64,000 nucleotides of DNA, from NCBI RefSeq assembly GCF_029227915.1, contig NC_079878.1:372001-436000 (forward strand), read 5' to 3'. The translations under genes and the position numbers were made by a program. The notes under the pieces were generated by a model. The model had not been told where the DNA came from and did no database searches. It was given only the letters and a program-made list of their open reading frames with translations. Origin of the DNA: Hydractinia symbiolongicarpus (taxonomy: Eukaryota > Cnidaria > Hydrozoa > Anthoathecata > Hydractiniidae). Positions 53,741-64,000 of this stretch are shown here, piece by piece (position 1 is the stretch's first letter; every line of letters starts with the position of its first letter).

Positions 53741-56700
53741 TTAGTCATCTTCATAGGAAACTTTTTTACCATCTTTATCTTTGTTACTTTCTGTTGACCG
53801 CCTCACATTCTCCTTCTGAGAGGACTTTGATTTTCTCGGACTCCTTCTTGGTGATTTATTTTGTATAAATATATCGTTAAACTCTTCATCAGTCATAGAC
53901 ATTGGATCAATTGTTCGTTTGCTAGTGCTACGGGGTGGAGAGCCCCCTTTTGAGTCTTCAAAATATGACTGAAGTGAAGAACTATCAAACAAATTCCTTA
54001 CTGTACTTTTAAATCGAGGCGAGTTAAACGAATACAGTTTGCGTTTTCTTGCTGGACTCACTGACCCAAATGTTTCAATTACACGGTTAGTAAAATTGTT
54101 ACTATCTAAACTGTCTTGTCGCATTTGGCTTAACGAGTTTTTCGCCTCGTTTAATTGCTCTGTTAAAACTTCGATTTTCTCTGAGCCTTTGTAATAATTT
54201 TCATCGAGTTTTTTGTTGACCACGTGCTCACTTTTCAACTGTTCAATTTCTCGAAGGACATTTTTGCGTTCTTGCTCAGCTTCGGTAGTTTGATGTAAAG
54301 CTCGTGTGCATTCTCCCAAATGTTTTGTTAGTTCATCAACACGACTCTAAAAACATTCCAAAACATTCTCAAACACAAGGATGCTTCGGTGGTATAAGAA
54401 ATCGTCCTACAACTGAAGTGCGTATGCAGGGTGTACACCTAATATCAACTCCCTATTTTCCTGACATTTTTTGACTAAAATTCTTGAAATTTTTTCTTAT
54501 TTTTTTTAGCTATTTCGCGCCCCTACAGTCATTTTATTGGAACACTGTCTCTTAAAGATATCATTTTGATTCAAGAAATAAATTAATGCTACTTCTTTAA
54601 GAGAAGACTTTAAAATAGTTGAGATTGACTATTTAAAAAATATATATTCATGACATTTTCACATTAACTTCAAAATTCCTGACAATCCCCAACATTTTTC
54701 AGAGAGAACATCTTAGCATGATCGTGAGAGTGTAATGACTAGCTTTGTACATAACACTTATAAATAACACACTTATATTTAAAATTTCAGACGTGTTGAA
54801 AGAATAATTCATGATCCTTTCAGTCACAATAGTTCATAACCGTTTCAGTCACAATATTACTCCAGATTAGGCTGTTTACGTTCCACAACTTAAAATAAAT
54901 ATTCTATAAAGATCTATCCCTTGTAGAAAGATGTCCCCATCATGTTATTATTGACCAGAATGTCTTTTTTGCTAACAACAACTATTTCTTAATTATTATT
55001 TCACATAAAAATTATAGTTATTACCAATCAAGCTTAAAGTTCGAAGTTGAGCACTGTCGGATTAGGGAATTAAACTTCCTTCATTTCTACATTTCAAAGT
55101 TGAATGACCACGAATTATTGCTAATAGATGGATGTTCGTTATTTTGACCTTGGCGCGACACTAATTGGCCTATTTTATGAGTCCAAGGGTTAATTGCAAA
55201 TTGAACAAATTAAGAATCCGATGTCAGTGGTACGTTCTCCTAACATAAAAAAAAGTCCTAGTTTTGCCAACTGCATACAAACCCCAAAAGAAGTTAAGAA
55301 TGTCTTAACGCTTTTTGGGATTTGCATGCCGAATGCCTTAATAATCTACATATATTTGTAATAATTGTAATCCCGAATATTTAGACAGGATATAACCACT
55401 TCAGTGTTGGAAACACTGTTATCAATGTGAATCCTGTGTTTAAAATGTATACATTAAGTATACACCGGCATTACCTACCCAAATTCCCTCACCTGGCATG
55501 GGTTGACCCCTAGCTGTGGTAAAGACACTTGCTAAACATGCCTGCGCTGTGAACCGAACCTAGGACCTTGTGATTTCAAAGCCAACTCCATTACCACAAG
55601 GCCACGCGCCACTAGAAGGGGCGAAGTGTTGTTGTTTTAAAAATAGCTATCCGTTATTTATAAACAACAAAACATTAACCTAAAAGAAGCAAGCAAACAA
55701 CAGCAAAGTTACGACAAACCTTAAGCAACAGTATCTTCCTATCTTTCTCCATCAAACTTTCTTTACTCGCAAGTTGAGATTTTTGAAGTTCGTTTATCTG
55801 TTCGTCTTGCTTTTCACACTGTTTTCGATGAGTTTGATTCACATCATTGATCTCCTTCAGCTGTGCTTTTATTCTTTCTTGAGCTCTCTTTATCAGTAGT
55901 TTCTGCTGCTGGAATCTCCGTTTGAGAGTTTTCGCAATCGAGTAACTAGTATCGAGTTTTTCTCGCAATTCGAGTAAGAATTTTCGATGTTCCGGCGGAA
56001 TAGTTTCAGGGATGTCTTTTACCGGCAGTACCGTTTCTTCTTCGTGAGATAATAAATTCAAAATATTTTCTGCATCTCGATTCGAGATATATATTAGAAT
56101 CTAAAACAAACGGACAACATACAGCCCCTTTCTTTCGTCGCATATTAGGTAAAGATATATTCGCGCTAACAACAACGCTTTAACAAACTTTAGATAAAAA
56201 CCACACTACCAAAAATAAATAAAATACCTTTGCAACGTCTTTCAACTGCTTCAATTCGGATTGGTTCACTTCAAGACGTTCTTGAAGCACAGTATTTTGG
56301 TCTTTTTCGAATTTTAGTTGAGACTCCAGTACTTGTAATTTCTCTTTGTAATCCAATTTTGATAGCTGGACGTGTTTTCTTAATTTTTTGTTTTCTTCAG
56401 CAAGCCTGAAAATTGAAAAAACATGATAGCCAGTTATAAATCAGGACTTTATTGCAAAAACGTTATAGAGGCATTAATGCCAAGGCGGCCTTTGCGGAAT
56501 ATGTTTTCCATTTTTTTTTTTTAAAAAAAAAAGCATATAACTTTCAGTTAACCAAGATATAAGAAACAACCAATTAAAATTTATATTAAGGCCTACAATA
56601 CACTGGACATTTACTTATTATCTGGCAATCTAAAAATAAAAAAATGAATCCAAGCGCAAAAACAATTAATAAAAAACGACTACTTTTATTATCGAATCGT

Positions 56701-59700
56701 TACGTTTTAACAGCTCAAAATTTTAATTCATATAATTTTTTGACGTTTTCTTTCGAACTTAGCATCCCTATATTTACATGTTTTTTTAATAAAATGCCTA
56801 AATAATAATTGTATGTGAAAACGTAAAAATTCTGTCAAAGCAGTGAATATGTGAGGGAAAAATAAAAAAATAAATAATATAGACTAAGTTTTATTTAGAA
56901 AAATTTGCTTACCCCCTGGATCTAATTTTTTTAATCGACATGTATTTCAAATTCGGCCAAAGCAGATATGGCCTGTGGAAAAACCACTCAAGCAGAATTA
57001 CAGATTGTTTAAGCTGTTTTGCTGACATTTTATTCAGGAAAATTTGCTTACCCCTTGGATCAAAATTTTAATTCATTTGACAAAATTTAAAATATTATGT
57101 CGATTAAAAAAATTAGACCCGGGGGCTAAGCAAATTTCCCTGACTAAAACTTTTTTTTCTCTCGACCCTGCTAAAAACACCGAGTATAGTCCAAAGACGT
57201 CCGATACCATTATGTTTTGTTGTATCACAACATAAAGGTATGAAAGACAATTCCATGATCACAATTGCACTAATTTAGGAACCAAAGTTTCAAATCTTTT
57301 TTCTTCCTATTACCGGAAACTTTCCCCTGCTTTCCAGTTTCCAGCCTTAACCTCACATTTCGTTAATAATTTATTAAACACAAAACTTTTTCGACAAAAA
57401 ATTCTAATTAACCTGTGAATCTTTTCTTTGAATTCTTTTTCTGTGTCCAATAGGAGAGATTTTTCTTTTACTTGTACTTCTAATTTTCTATCTACTTCTT
57501 CTTTTGCTTCTCTACAGACGTGCAGTTTGGTTTCCAGGTCCAATTTTTCATTTTCTGTTTTCTTAATTTTATCACGCAACTTGTCCAGTTTTCTTTCGAA
57601 ATCTTTCTCACTTTCCTCTCTCATTTTTGCTATTTCTTGCATTCTATTGTTACGCTCTTCCAATATCTGCTTATGGAGTGCCGAACTCTCCTCCTTTGAA
57701 GTGAGATCTTTTTCATAATTGTCGCGCAGTAAGGATTCAAATTCTCTCCTTTTGCTCTTTTCATCGAGCAATTGTGAATTTATCGCCATCTTCTCGTTTT
57801 TCAGTTCTTGGATTTCCTTCTAAAAGAAGGAAAAAAATCGATCGTCTGTATGTTGCGAGCGCAATTCAAACACACAAACATTAAACGAACTGAAAAGCTT
57901 CGATTAAACGCCCAGGGCGTTTGTTTGATAAGGCATTCATTTAATAAGACGTTCATTTGAAAGAGGGGAGGGGAACCATGACTACACGCCAAATTAAGGT
58001 TAAGGTTAAAACTACACATTTCACCAAGGTTAAAACTGCACATTTCACAAAGGTTAAAACGGCACACTTCAGCAAGGTTAAAACTACACATTTCACAAAG
58101 GTTAAAACTGCACATTTCACCAAGGTTTAAATTACACATTATATTTCTCTTTCTTATCTATGAAAAACCGAAAGTAGTAGAAAATTGAGTAATATTTTAC
58201 CTGCAATATCATAACCTGCCTCGCTTCGCCATTCACATCAGAGAGTGCTTCTTGAAGTTGTGTCTTCTCATAACCCAGCTCTGATAATCTATTTTCGTAC
58301 TCCAACACGTCATTTTGTAACTTTTCAAATTCAAAAACACTTTCTTGGTACTTTTTTTGTAGTTTTAAATTACTGATTTCCAATTCTTTGGCATTTGCCA
58401 TTTCTTTGGATAACTCCAGTTCTTTTGTTTTTTCAAATTCCGCAGCATTTTGCAATTGTTTCTCATACTGTCGACATTTGGAACGATATCTAAAACACAA
58501 CAGCTGACACTTTCTTAAGCAAATTTTTTCTTCTTAAATTTCATTAATAAAATATAAAAAAAAAATTAAAATTGCTTATTTCTTTAGTAAAAATTACTAA
58601 CTTTCTTGAGCAAATTTTGAAAATTACTTTTTTACACGCCATAATTTACACACTGTGTGAATTTATTGACACACTATTTTAATGTTTTTTCGTTGAAGAT
58701 GCATTAGTTTCATTTTATGTGTGTGAATAATCTGTTTTATAACCATGCAGCCCCTTGTGCAATTAAGATACATTAAGGAGAGAGTATTGCTATAATAGAC
58801 CTTACGGATATTAACATGACATCATTAAGGATGCTAAGAAAATGTCATTTTATGTTCTGTGGAACATTGCTATTTAACATGCATGAGATATTTAAATTTG
58901 AAATACCAAGGCAGGTTTATTAAGGGTGCGACAAAATCGAGGAAAATATTAACACGCTAAAATCACATTACTTACTCTCTTATCGAGTTTAATGCTTTTT
59001 CTTTTAATTCTTTTCGACTTTGCTCTGAACTTTGTATTGTTTTTTCTGCATTAGACAGTGCAGTTTTAACAACGTCTAGCTCTTGCTTGATGTCAGCAAA
59101 TTTCGTTTTTTCTTCTTCTATTTGTTTCACGTGCTTTTCTAATTCCATCTCCAGGACATGCATCTTCATTTTGCTCTCTTTCACTTCACTCGATAACTTT
59201 TCAATTATGTTTTCTTTAAGGCTTAATTCTGAATCGATTTTAAGCATATGCTCAGAATATTTATCTAAAAATATGCAAATTATTTAAAAATATGGAAAAA
59301 AATTCAAAGCAACATGTTTGAGTTTTGTTTCTAGTTGCATGTTTCTTTTTCTACAACAAACAAAAAAATGCTTAGTGCCCATAGCAGTAGGTGCCATTAA
59401 ATAATTTCAGAATCGGCCACTGCGTGTATTGGCACAAGTTTTTAAGTCTGAAAAATATGGATATATATACTATTTTCATGTGGCTTGCATTTGTTTACAT
59501 GGAGAAATGTCCTTCTTCTTTTGTAAATCTAGAGCTAATTTTCAGTAAGGTTTTAGAAATTAAAAACCATGGGACGTGGGACGAATGGGATGAATCAACA
59601 GATCTGGAGTTTGTTTGCTAGAATATTGATTAATGCAGACGTCTATTCCTTTTAAGAAATTAGAAATCTCAAAAGAAACATAAAAAATTATCAAATGTGG

Positions 59701-62700
59701 AGAAAAAGTATACCTCGTTGTCTTTCGCTTTTCTCCAACAAACGTTTTAACTCAGGTACTTGCTGGGATATTCTCTCATATGCAAGTTGGTCAGATCTTT
59801 CGTCAGCTTTCATAGTAGAAAGTTGCAGCAGAAAACTTTCATTCTTCTTTTCCGTCTTAATAAGCTAAACACAATTCAGTAAAAATTAGAATTAACTTGA
59901 TGTCGAAAACCACTTGGTTTATAATAGAAGTGTGATTCCCTAGGTAACATCATGACCTACATGAGCAAGTCCAGATATACATATCAAATCAAATTCGTGG
60001 CATACCATTTCATGTTTAAACAGTTACTATGTATTATCTTGCCTGACAATGCAATCCTGAAAACATTGACCATGTTGAATACATCCATGTTAAATAAAAC
60101 CTCATGCAAGCACATATTTTTAAATTAGGAATTTTCTTCAACATTTTTGGCTTAGTGTACAACTGCCCAATGTTGATTATTATACCCAAGATAGCCTCTT
60201 CAGTTCATATTGGTACTATTAGCAATAAGGGTCCTGCGAAAGAAGTCCTAAATCTCCCATTTGAGCTACAAAGGCCTTCAATCACAGCAATTGCTAAACT
60301 AAACAACCTCAGATATCAATCCTATCCTTGTGTTGAACTCTAAGCAAAAAGGATGGATGCACACTTTTAGTCTCTGCAATGACTCAGTTAAGGTTTGTAC
60401 CTAAATCCTTTTGCATCAAAAGTAAACACTCTACCATAAGCATACCAGTCTATGCGTATTAGAAAGGCTCCTACTCTTCCTTAACTTTCCTTATACCTTG
60501 TACATTGTACATAGAGCAGAAGTCATAAATTGCAAATTTAACTTTTCTCATAAATGATACCTTCACTTGCAAGTCTTCAAGGTCCTGAAAAAGTTTTTGT
60601 TTTTCACTCTTCTCGCATTGTAGTTGATCTTCAAGTAATTTTAATTGGTCTGACTTCATTTTGCCAAGTGATTGAAATTCACCAATTGTTGATTGGAATG
60701 CAGTCGATTCTCTCTCCTTCTTTTGGACTTCTTCATTCAGAAATTTTATCTATGCAACAATGATAAAATTGTTTTTCAGCTGTATAATAAAGTTGCAAAT
60801 GGCCATATACTACATAAAGCGAAGGTGGTTTATATGTTCTGCCCAATCTTGGAACGCGCCCTGTCTTAAGACTGGCCAGGCCAATCTTCCGACAGTGACA
60901 AATGGGTGGCTAATCTTAAGACTGGACTGCCCAATCTATGGACGTATATGCCTAATCTTAGAACAATTGTGGAAGGCAAACAGAACAATAAAATTTTTAG
61001 AATTTACCTGTTTTTACCTGAATTTACATGTTTAAAAAATTGAAACTACTCAATCAAAAAAATTTTGTATAGGATAGACAAAATCAATGTCTGGATATCT
61101 TTTAGAAAATATGTTTTAAATTATGCCACAACTTTTCATACATGAACTTGGGGTTGAAGGAAGTACATAGTGCTTTACTTAAACGCAACGATACACAATT
61201 TGATTAATCGAATTCGATTTGCCGAAATTATATTGTGCATTAAAATAAAAACAAAAAGCTAGAACCTCAGTTAAGCTATATATCCAAGCGTAATCAGCTA
61301 AAAATTTGAAATTTATCTTGCATAAATTAAAACTAAAAATAGTTACAGTTGAAAGCCAAAATACGTATCGTATCCTCTCAGTCAGTATATATTTTTTAAG
61401 TAGTTTTTTTTCTCTTCTTTTGTTATATAAAAATACAGAACATTAGGTTTTATTAAAATTTATTTCTCTCTTTACTATTCATAAATTTTAATTTCCTCAG
61501 ATTGTACGTCATTCTTTAAGTCTCTGACTGTCTGGGAAAATTAAAATTCACATCAAAATCATTGAATTATATTGCACTTGTGCAAACAAATCCATGGGAA
61601 AAAATATCACCTGAGGTTTGTGAAGCAACTCTTGGTCAATACAGTTAGCATACATAAACAATCCCTTTTTACCAAACAATGAAAAAATACATATGACTGA
61701 TGTAAAATGAAATGAAAACATGTCTTACTATTTCTGCATCCTTTAAACATTTCCTTTTGTATAAATTTAATTCCTCTTCCATCCTTTCTGGCGAATGTAT
61801 TCTGAAATTATAAACATGTTTCCGTTTCATTAAAATAACTGTTTCCATATATGGTATTGCAGAACAAAGCGAAGCCTATTTTCTGATTTCAATAGTGTGA
61901 GTGAAAATAAAATTTCCACTAATTCCCTTAGGTTAAAATTTTAAGTTGTACATCAACGTGTTATGTGTTTGGATTCAAGACATTCAAACACAAGTGGCTG
62001 TCATGCTCAACGCTTTGAAGAATGCTGAATGAAGTCAAAATTAAAATGTTCAATTTAGTGTTAACCCTATTTCTACTCCTCCAAACTAGGGATGCATTGG
62101 CCCTCTATAACTTGTAAAGAAAAATTATTTGTGCGATAAAAATTTGCTTGTCTGCAATCCACTTATTTATATCAATTTGGCGTTAAAAACATCTTTATTT
62201 TTTAAAATTACCTTTCGCGTTAAATTTAAGAAAAATTCAGACCAACTAATTGACTTAATCAAAAATGACACTAAAAAATTAGGGGAGGGGGTTGGGGGAA
62301 GAAAAATATAGTGCTGTGAAGAAGACATTGGAACAAGGTCCTTCTGTAGCAGATTTGAGTAGTTTAAACAGGCATGAAAGCACTGATGGTATACTATCTT
62401 GTGCACTGGTAATTAGTTCTCAAATAACATAATACCTTGACTTGACATTTTTTGATTTTGGAGTCGTTGCATCCAACACAGCATCCTAATAGACATACAT
62501 CAACACATATATAATTTTGAATCAATAGTTTGTAGAAGTAATGATTTTGGAATTAAACAGTATCTCAAAATTGTACAAAATCTGGAACAAAAAAATTGTG
62601 CATAAACACATTTTTTATTGAATTAGAGATTTTTAAAATGTGAATAGAAACCCTAAATATATATTTTAAGGCTTTATAACCTTAGTCTTTCAGTTTATCT

Positions 62701-64000
62701 TAAATTCCCTAAAAAATTGCAAACAAGCCAGAAATAGTTAAAATGTGCAACAAAAAGGATTGCAAACTTCCCTTAAAGGTTAAAGTATATGTGGACAAAG
62801 GGCAACATCAAATCTTTTTTTTTTTTCTTTCACATTCACTTTTCCCCTTTTTATTATTTTAATATTCAAAATTTACAAACATTATTTCAATGTTTTATAT
62901 ACTTAATCTATATAAAGTGGGTAGAATCAGCTTTACTAAAATTAGATACTCAACCTTTAGAGATTTCATTTCATCTGCAATGCTTTTAATTTCTTTTTTC
63001 TGTTCTCTCCAATCGTTATGATCGTCTTCAATCTATAACAAAAACAATCACACTTAACATTGCTTAAAAACGTTGCTGAAAGTGATTATTATTACTGTGC
63101 TAAAGTGTCTACTGATTAAATTTTGTGTCTGGTGCACCAACCTGTTCTTGAATCTTCCTCAATTGATTATTCATTTGCGTTTTTACTTGCTCCTCTTGAT
63201 AGGAAGCATCAAATTGTTTACGGAGTGTTAAATCCAATCTATCAAGCTCACTAAAATTAAAGCATGATGCCAGATAAAATATGCATTACGTAAAATATTT
63301 CAACATACTAACATGTGACGAAATTACACAAATCATGTACAATAACAGCAGCGTATCACTAATGCTGGGTACTCTTTATCCTAGGAAATTTTAAGTTGCA
63401 CTTCAAAAAACTGGCTAAAAAGAAAAATTTTGGAAGGCTTTTATATAAAATCACTGAGAGATGTTCTTAACAAACAGGTTACTTTTTTATCACGGCATGA
63501 CGTAAAAATATATTTATTTTTGTTGCAACGTTAATTTTATTTTACGACTTCATATAATCCGGCTTTTAGTGCTGGTAAAACTTACATATTTAGCGACAAT
63601 TTTGTGATACATAAAAGAAAATTTAATAATTATTCTACTACAAAATGTTGACATGCAAAATAAAGAAATTGTGAAGCTTACTCATTACGTAGTTGTCTAT
63701 CTTTTTGTATCTCTCTTTCAATCATATCTTGTCTTCTCTTTATGTTTACTATTGAATGCTTCAAATTTCCTTTCTAAAACAAATCGAAGATTTCATTATA
63801 CCATTGCCTATCATTAGCACAATGCAATCTATCCTTGATATTCCAAATAATGAACTTTTTATCCCTAACTATTACCTTGATCTTGATAATAGAAAGTAAA
63901 AAGAAAAACAAAAGAATTCAAGGAATAAATTAATTGTATTAGTTATTCATTTGTTTGTTTTTAAAAAGCTTTTACCAACTCTAAAAGAGAGAGAAAAAAA
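53741..64000 (-). CDS. Long coiled-coil protein with basic Ser/Pro-rich tail, 3' part
   Basis: Minus-strand gene entering from beyond the window. Thirteen exons join with closed phases: 63682-63773, 63142-63250, 62955-63032, 62436-62485, 61729-61801, 60561-60749, 59714-59864, 58976-59264, 58201-58489, 57413-57819, 56228-56405, 55720-56100 and 53741-54346 (963 residues plus stop). Almost all of it is heptad-type coiled coil rich in K, E, Q and L. The small exons at 62436 and 61729 encode a break with TTPKSK and HSPER, possible proline-directed kinase sites. A second break (IPETIPPEHRKFL, in 55720-56100) precedes more coiled coil. The last about 110 residues are non-coiled and basic, with SPARKRK, SPRRSPRKSK and a conserved-looking MTDEEFNDIF. 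The layout fits a centrosomal, spindle or synaptonemal-complex-type structural protein, but I cannot name it. The frame near 63974-64000 could not be resolved. Confidence 0.85.
55470..55612 (-). mobile_element. tRNA-derived SINE, second family
   Basis: Minus strand shows an A-box-like TGGCCTTGTGG followed by a B-box-like GGTTCGGTTC at pol III spacing. It lies in the last intron of the coiled-coil gene. Confidence 0.5.
56406..57412 (-). other. Coiled-coil gene intron
   Basis: 1.0 kb AT-rich intron. It has an inverted pair around CTTACCCCCTGGATC (56909) / GACCCGGGGGCTAAGC (57116) and an overlapping direct copy at 57048, which suggests a small decayed foldback element. No coding signal. Confidence 0.5.
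58001..58144 (+). repeat. Minisatellite, six 24-bp units
   Basis: Unit AAGGTTAAAACTGCACATTTCA with small variants, in an intron of the coiled-coil gene. Because 24 is a multiple of three, it gives an open frame of octapeptide repeats on the minus strand, which is not coding. Confidence 0.9.
59865..60560 (-). other. Coiled-coil gene intron containing a SINE
   Basis: The intron between exons 60561-60749 and 59714-59864; most of its middle is the SINE at 60184-60450. Confidence 0.6.
60184..60450 (-). mobile_element. tRNA-derived SINE, copy 2
   Basis: Homologous over about 240 bases to 22880-23120. On the minus strand the head shows GCTTATGGTAGAGTG (A box) and GGTACAAACC (B box). Confidence 0.6.
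60750..61728 (-). other. Coiled-coil gene intron
   Basis: 0.98 kb. The part at 60838-60970 has degenerate repeated CCAATCTT / TCTTAAGACTGG words; otherwise featureless AT-rich sequence. Confidence 0.5.
61802..62435 (-). other. Coiled-coil gene intron
   Basis: 0.63 kb of AT-rich sequence in which I see no structure or coding signal. Confidence 0.5.

Noticed and set aside
57801-58139. 112-codon minus-strand frame with CSFNL repeats
   Set aside because: It is a translation of the 24-bp intronic minisatellite.

Overview
This window is animal nuclear DNA. It is AT-rich, has spliced genes with GT-AG introns, and is dense with short non-autonomous transposons. The gene content suggests a cnidarian, probably a hydrozoan: a giant Kazal/vWA/laminin-G extracellular mosaic protein, an invertebrate-style NC2-beta (DR1), and a decayed copy of the 'HAFTGCD'-type repeat protein common in cnidarian genomes. 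The taxon is an inference; no marker gene fixes it.

Layout. (1) 1-24617, + strand: the 3' part of a very large gene for a secreted matrix-type protein. Thirty-eight exons are visible. They encode 12 Kazal/follistatin-like domains, 22 von Willebrand A (vWA) domains, one LamG-like jellyroll, two laminin G domains, one EGF and a closing vWA domain. Eleven Kazal and 21 vWA domains form an array of Kazal-vWA(type A)-vWA(type B) units, and that array is itself built from a threefold 5.2-5.4 kb duplication. (2) 24618-27650: mostly non-coding, with one plausible small intronless gene at 25990-26358. (3) 27651-31648, - strand: a complete seven-exon SLC35D3-like nucleotide-sugar transporter. (4) 33025-33726, - strand: a complete very-long-chain 3-hydroxyacyl-CoA dehydratase (HACD) with an intronless coding region. 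(5) 33727-39303: no gene seen; it holds a 470 bp foldback palindrome and a 1.43 kb terminal-inverted-repeat element whose pre-insertion target can still be read next to it. (6) 39304-47338, + strand: a complete seven-exon DR1 gene. Its 5.3 kb first intron carries a hAT-like MITE, a tRNA-derived fragment and a pseudogene, and a later intron carries a 4 x 103 bp tandem repeat. (7) 48403-50994, + strand: a three-exon gene for a small secreted precursor with a signal peptide, a short spacer ending in an R-x-x-R site, and two tandem six-cysteine domains spaced like beta-defensins. This is the best candidate for an undescribed system. (8) 53741-64000, - strand: the 3' part of a long coiled-coil protein (at least 963 residues) with a basic Ser/Pro-rich tail.

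The genes belong to unrelated pathways (matrix, Golgi transport, fatty-acid elongation, transcription repression, secreted peptide, coiled-coil scaffold) and nothing suggests co-regulation. Exon coordinates were derived by hand from splice-site consensus, reading frame and phase continuity. For SLC35D3-like, DR1, the cysteine-rich peptide and the coiled-coil gene, the phases close exactly across every junction.
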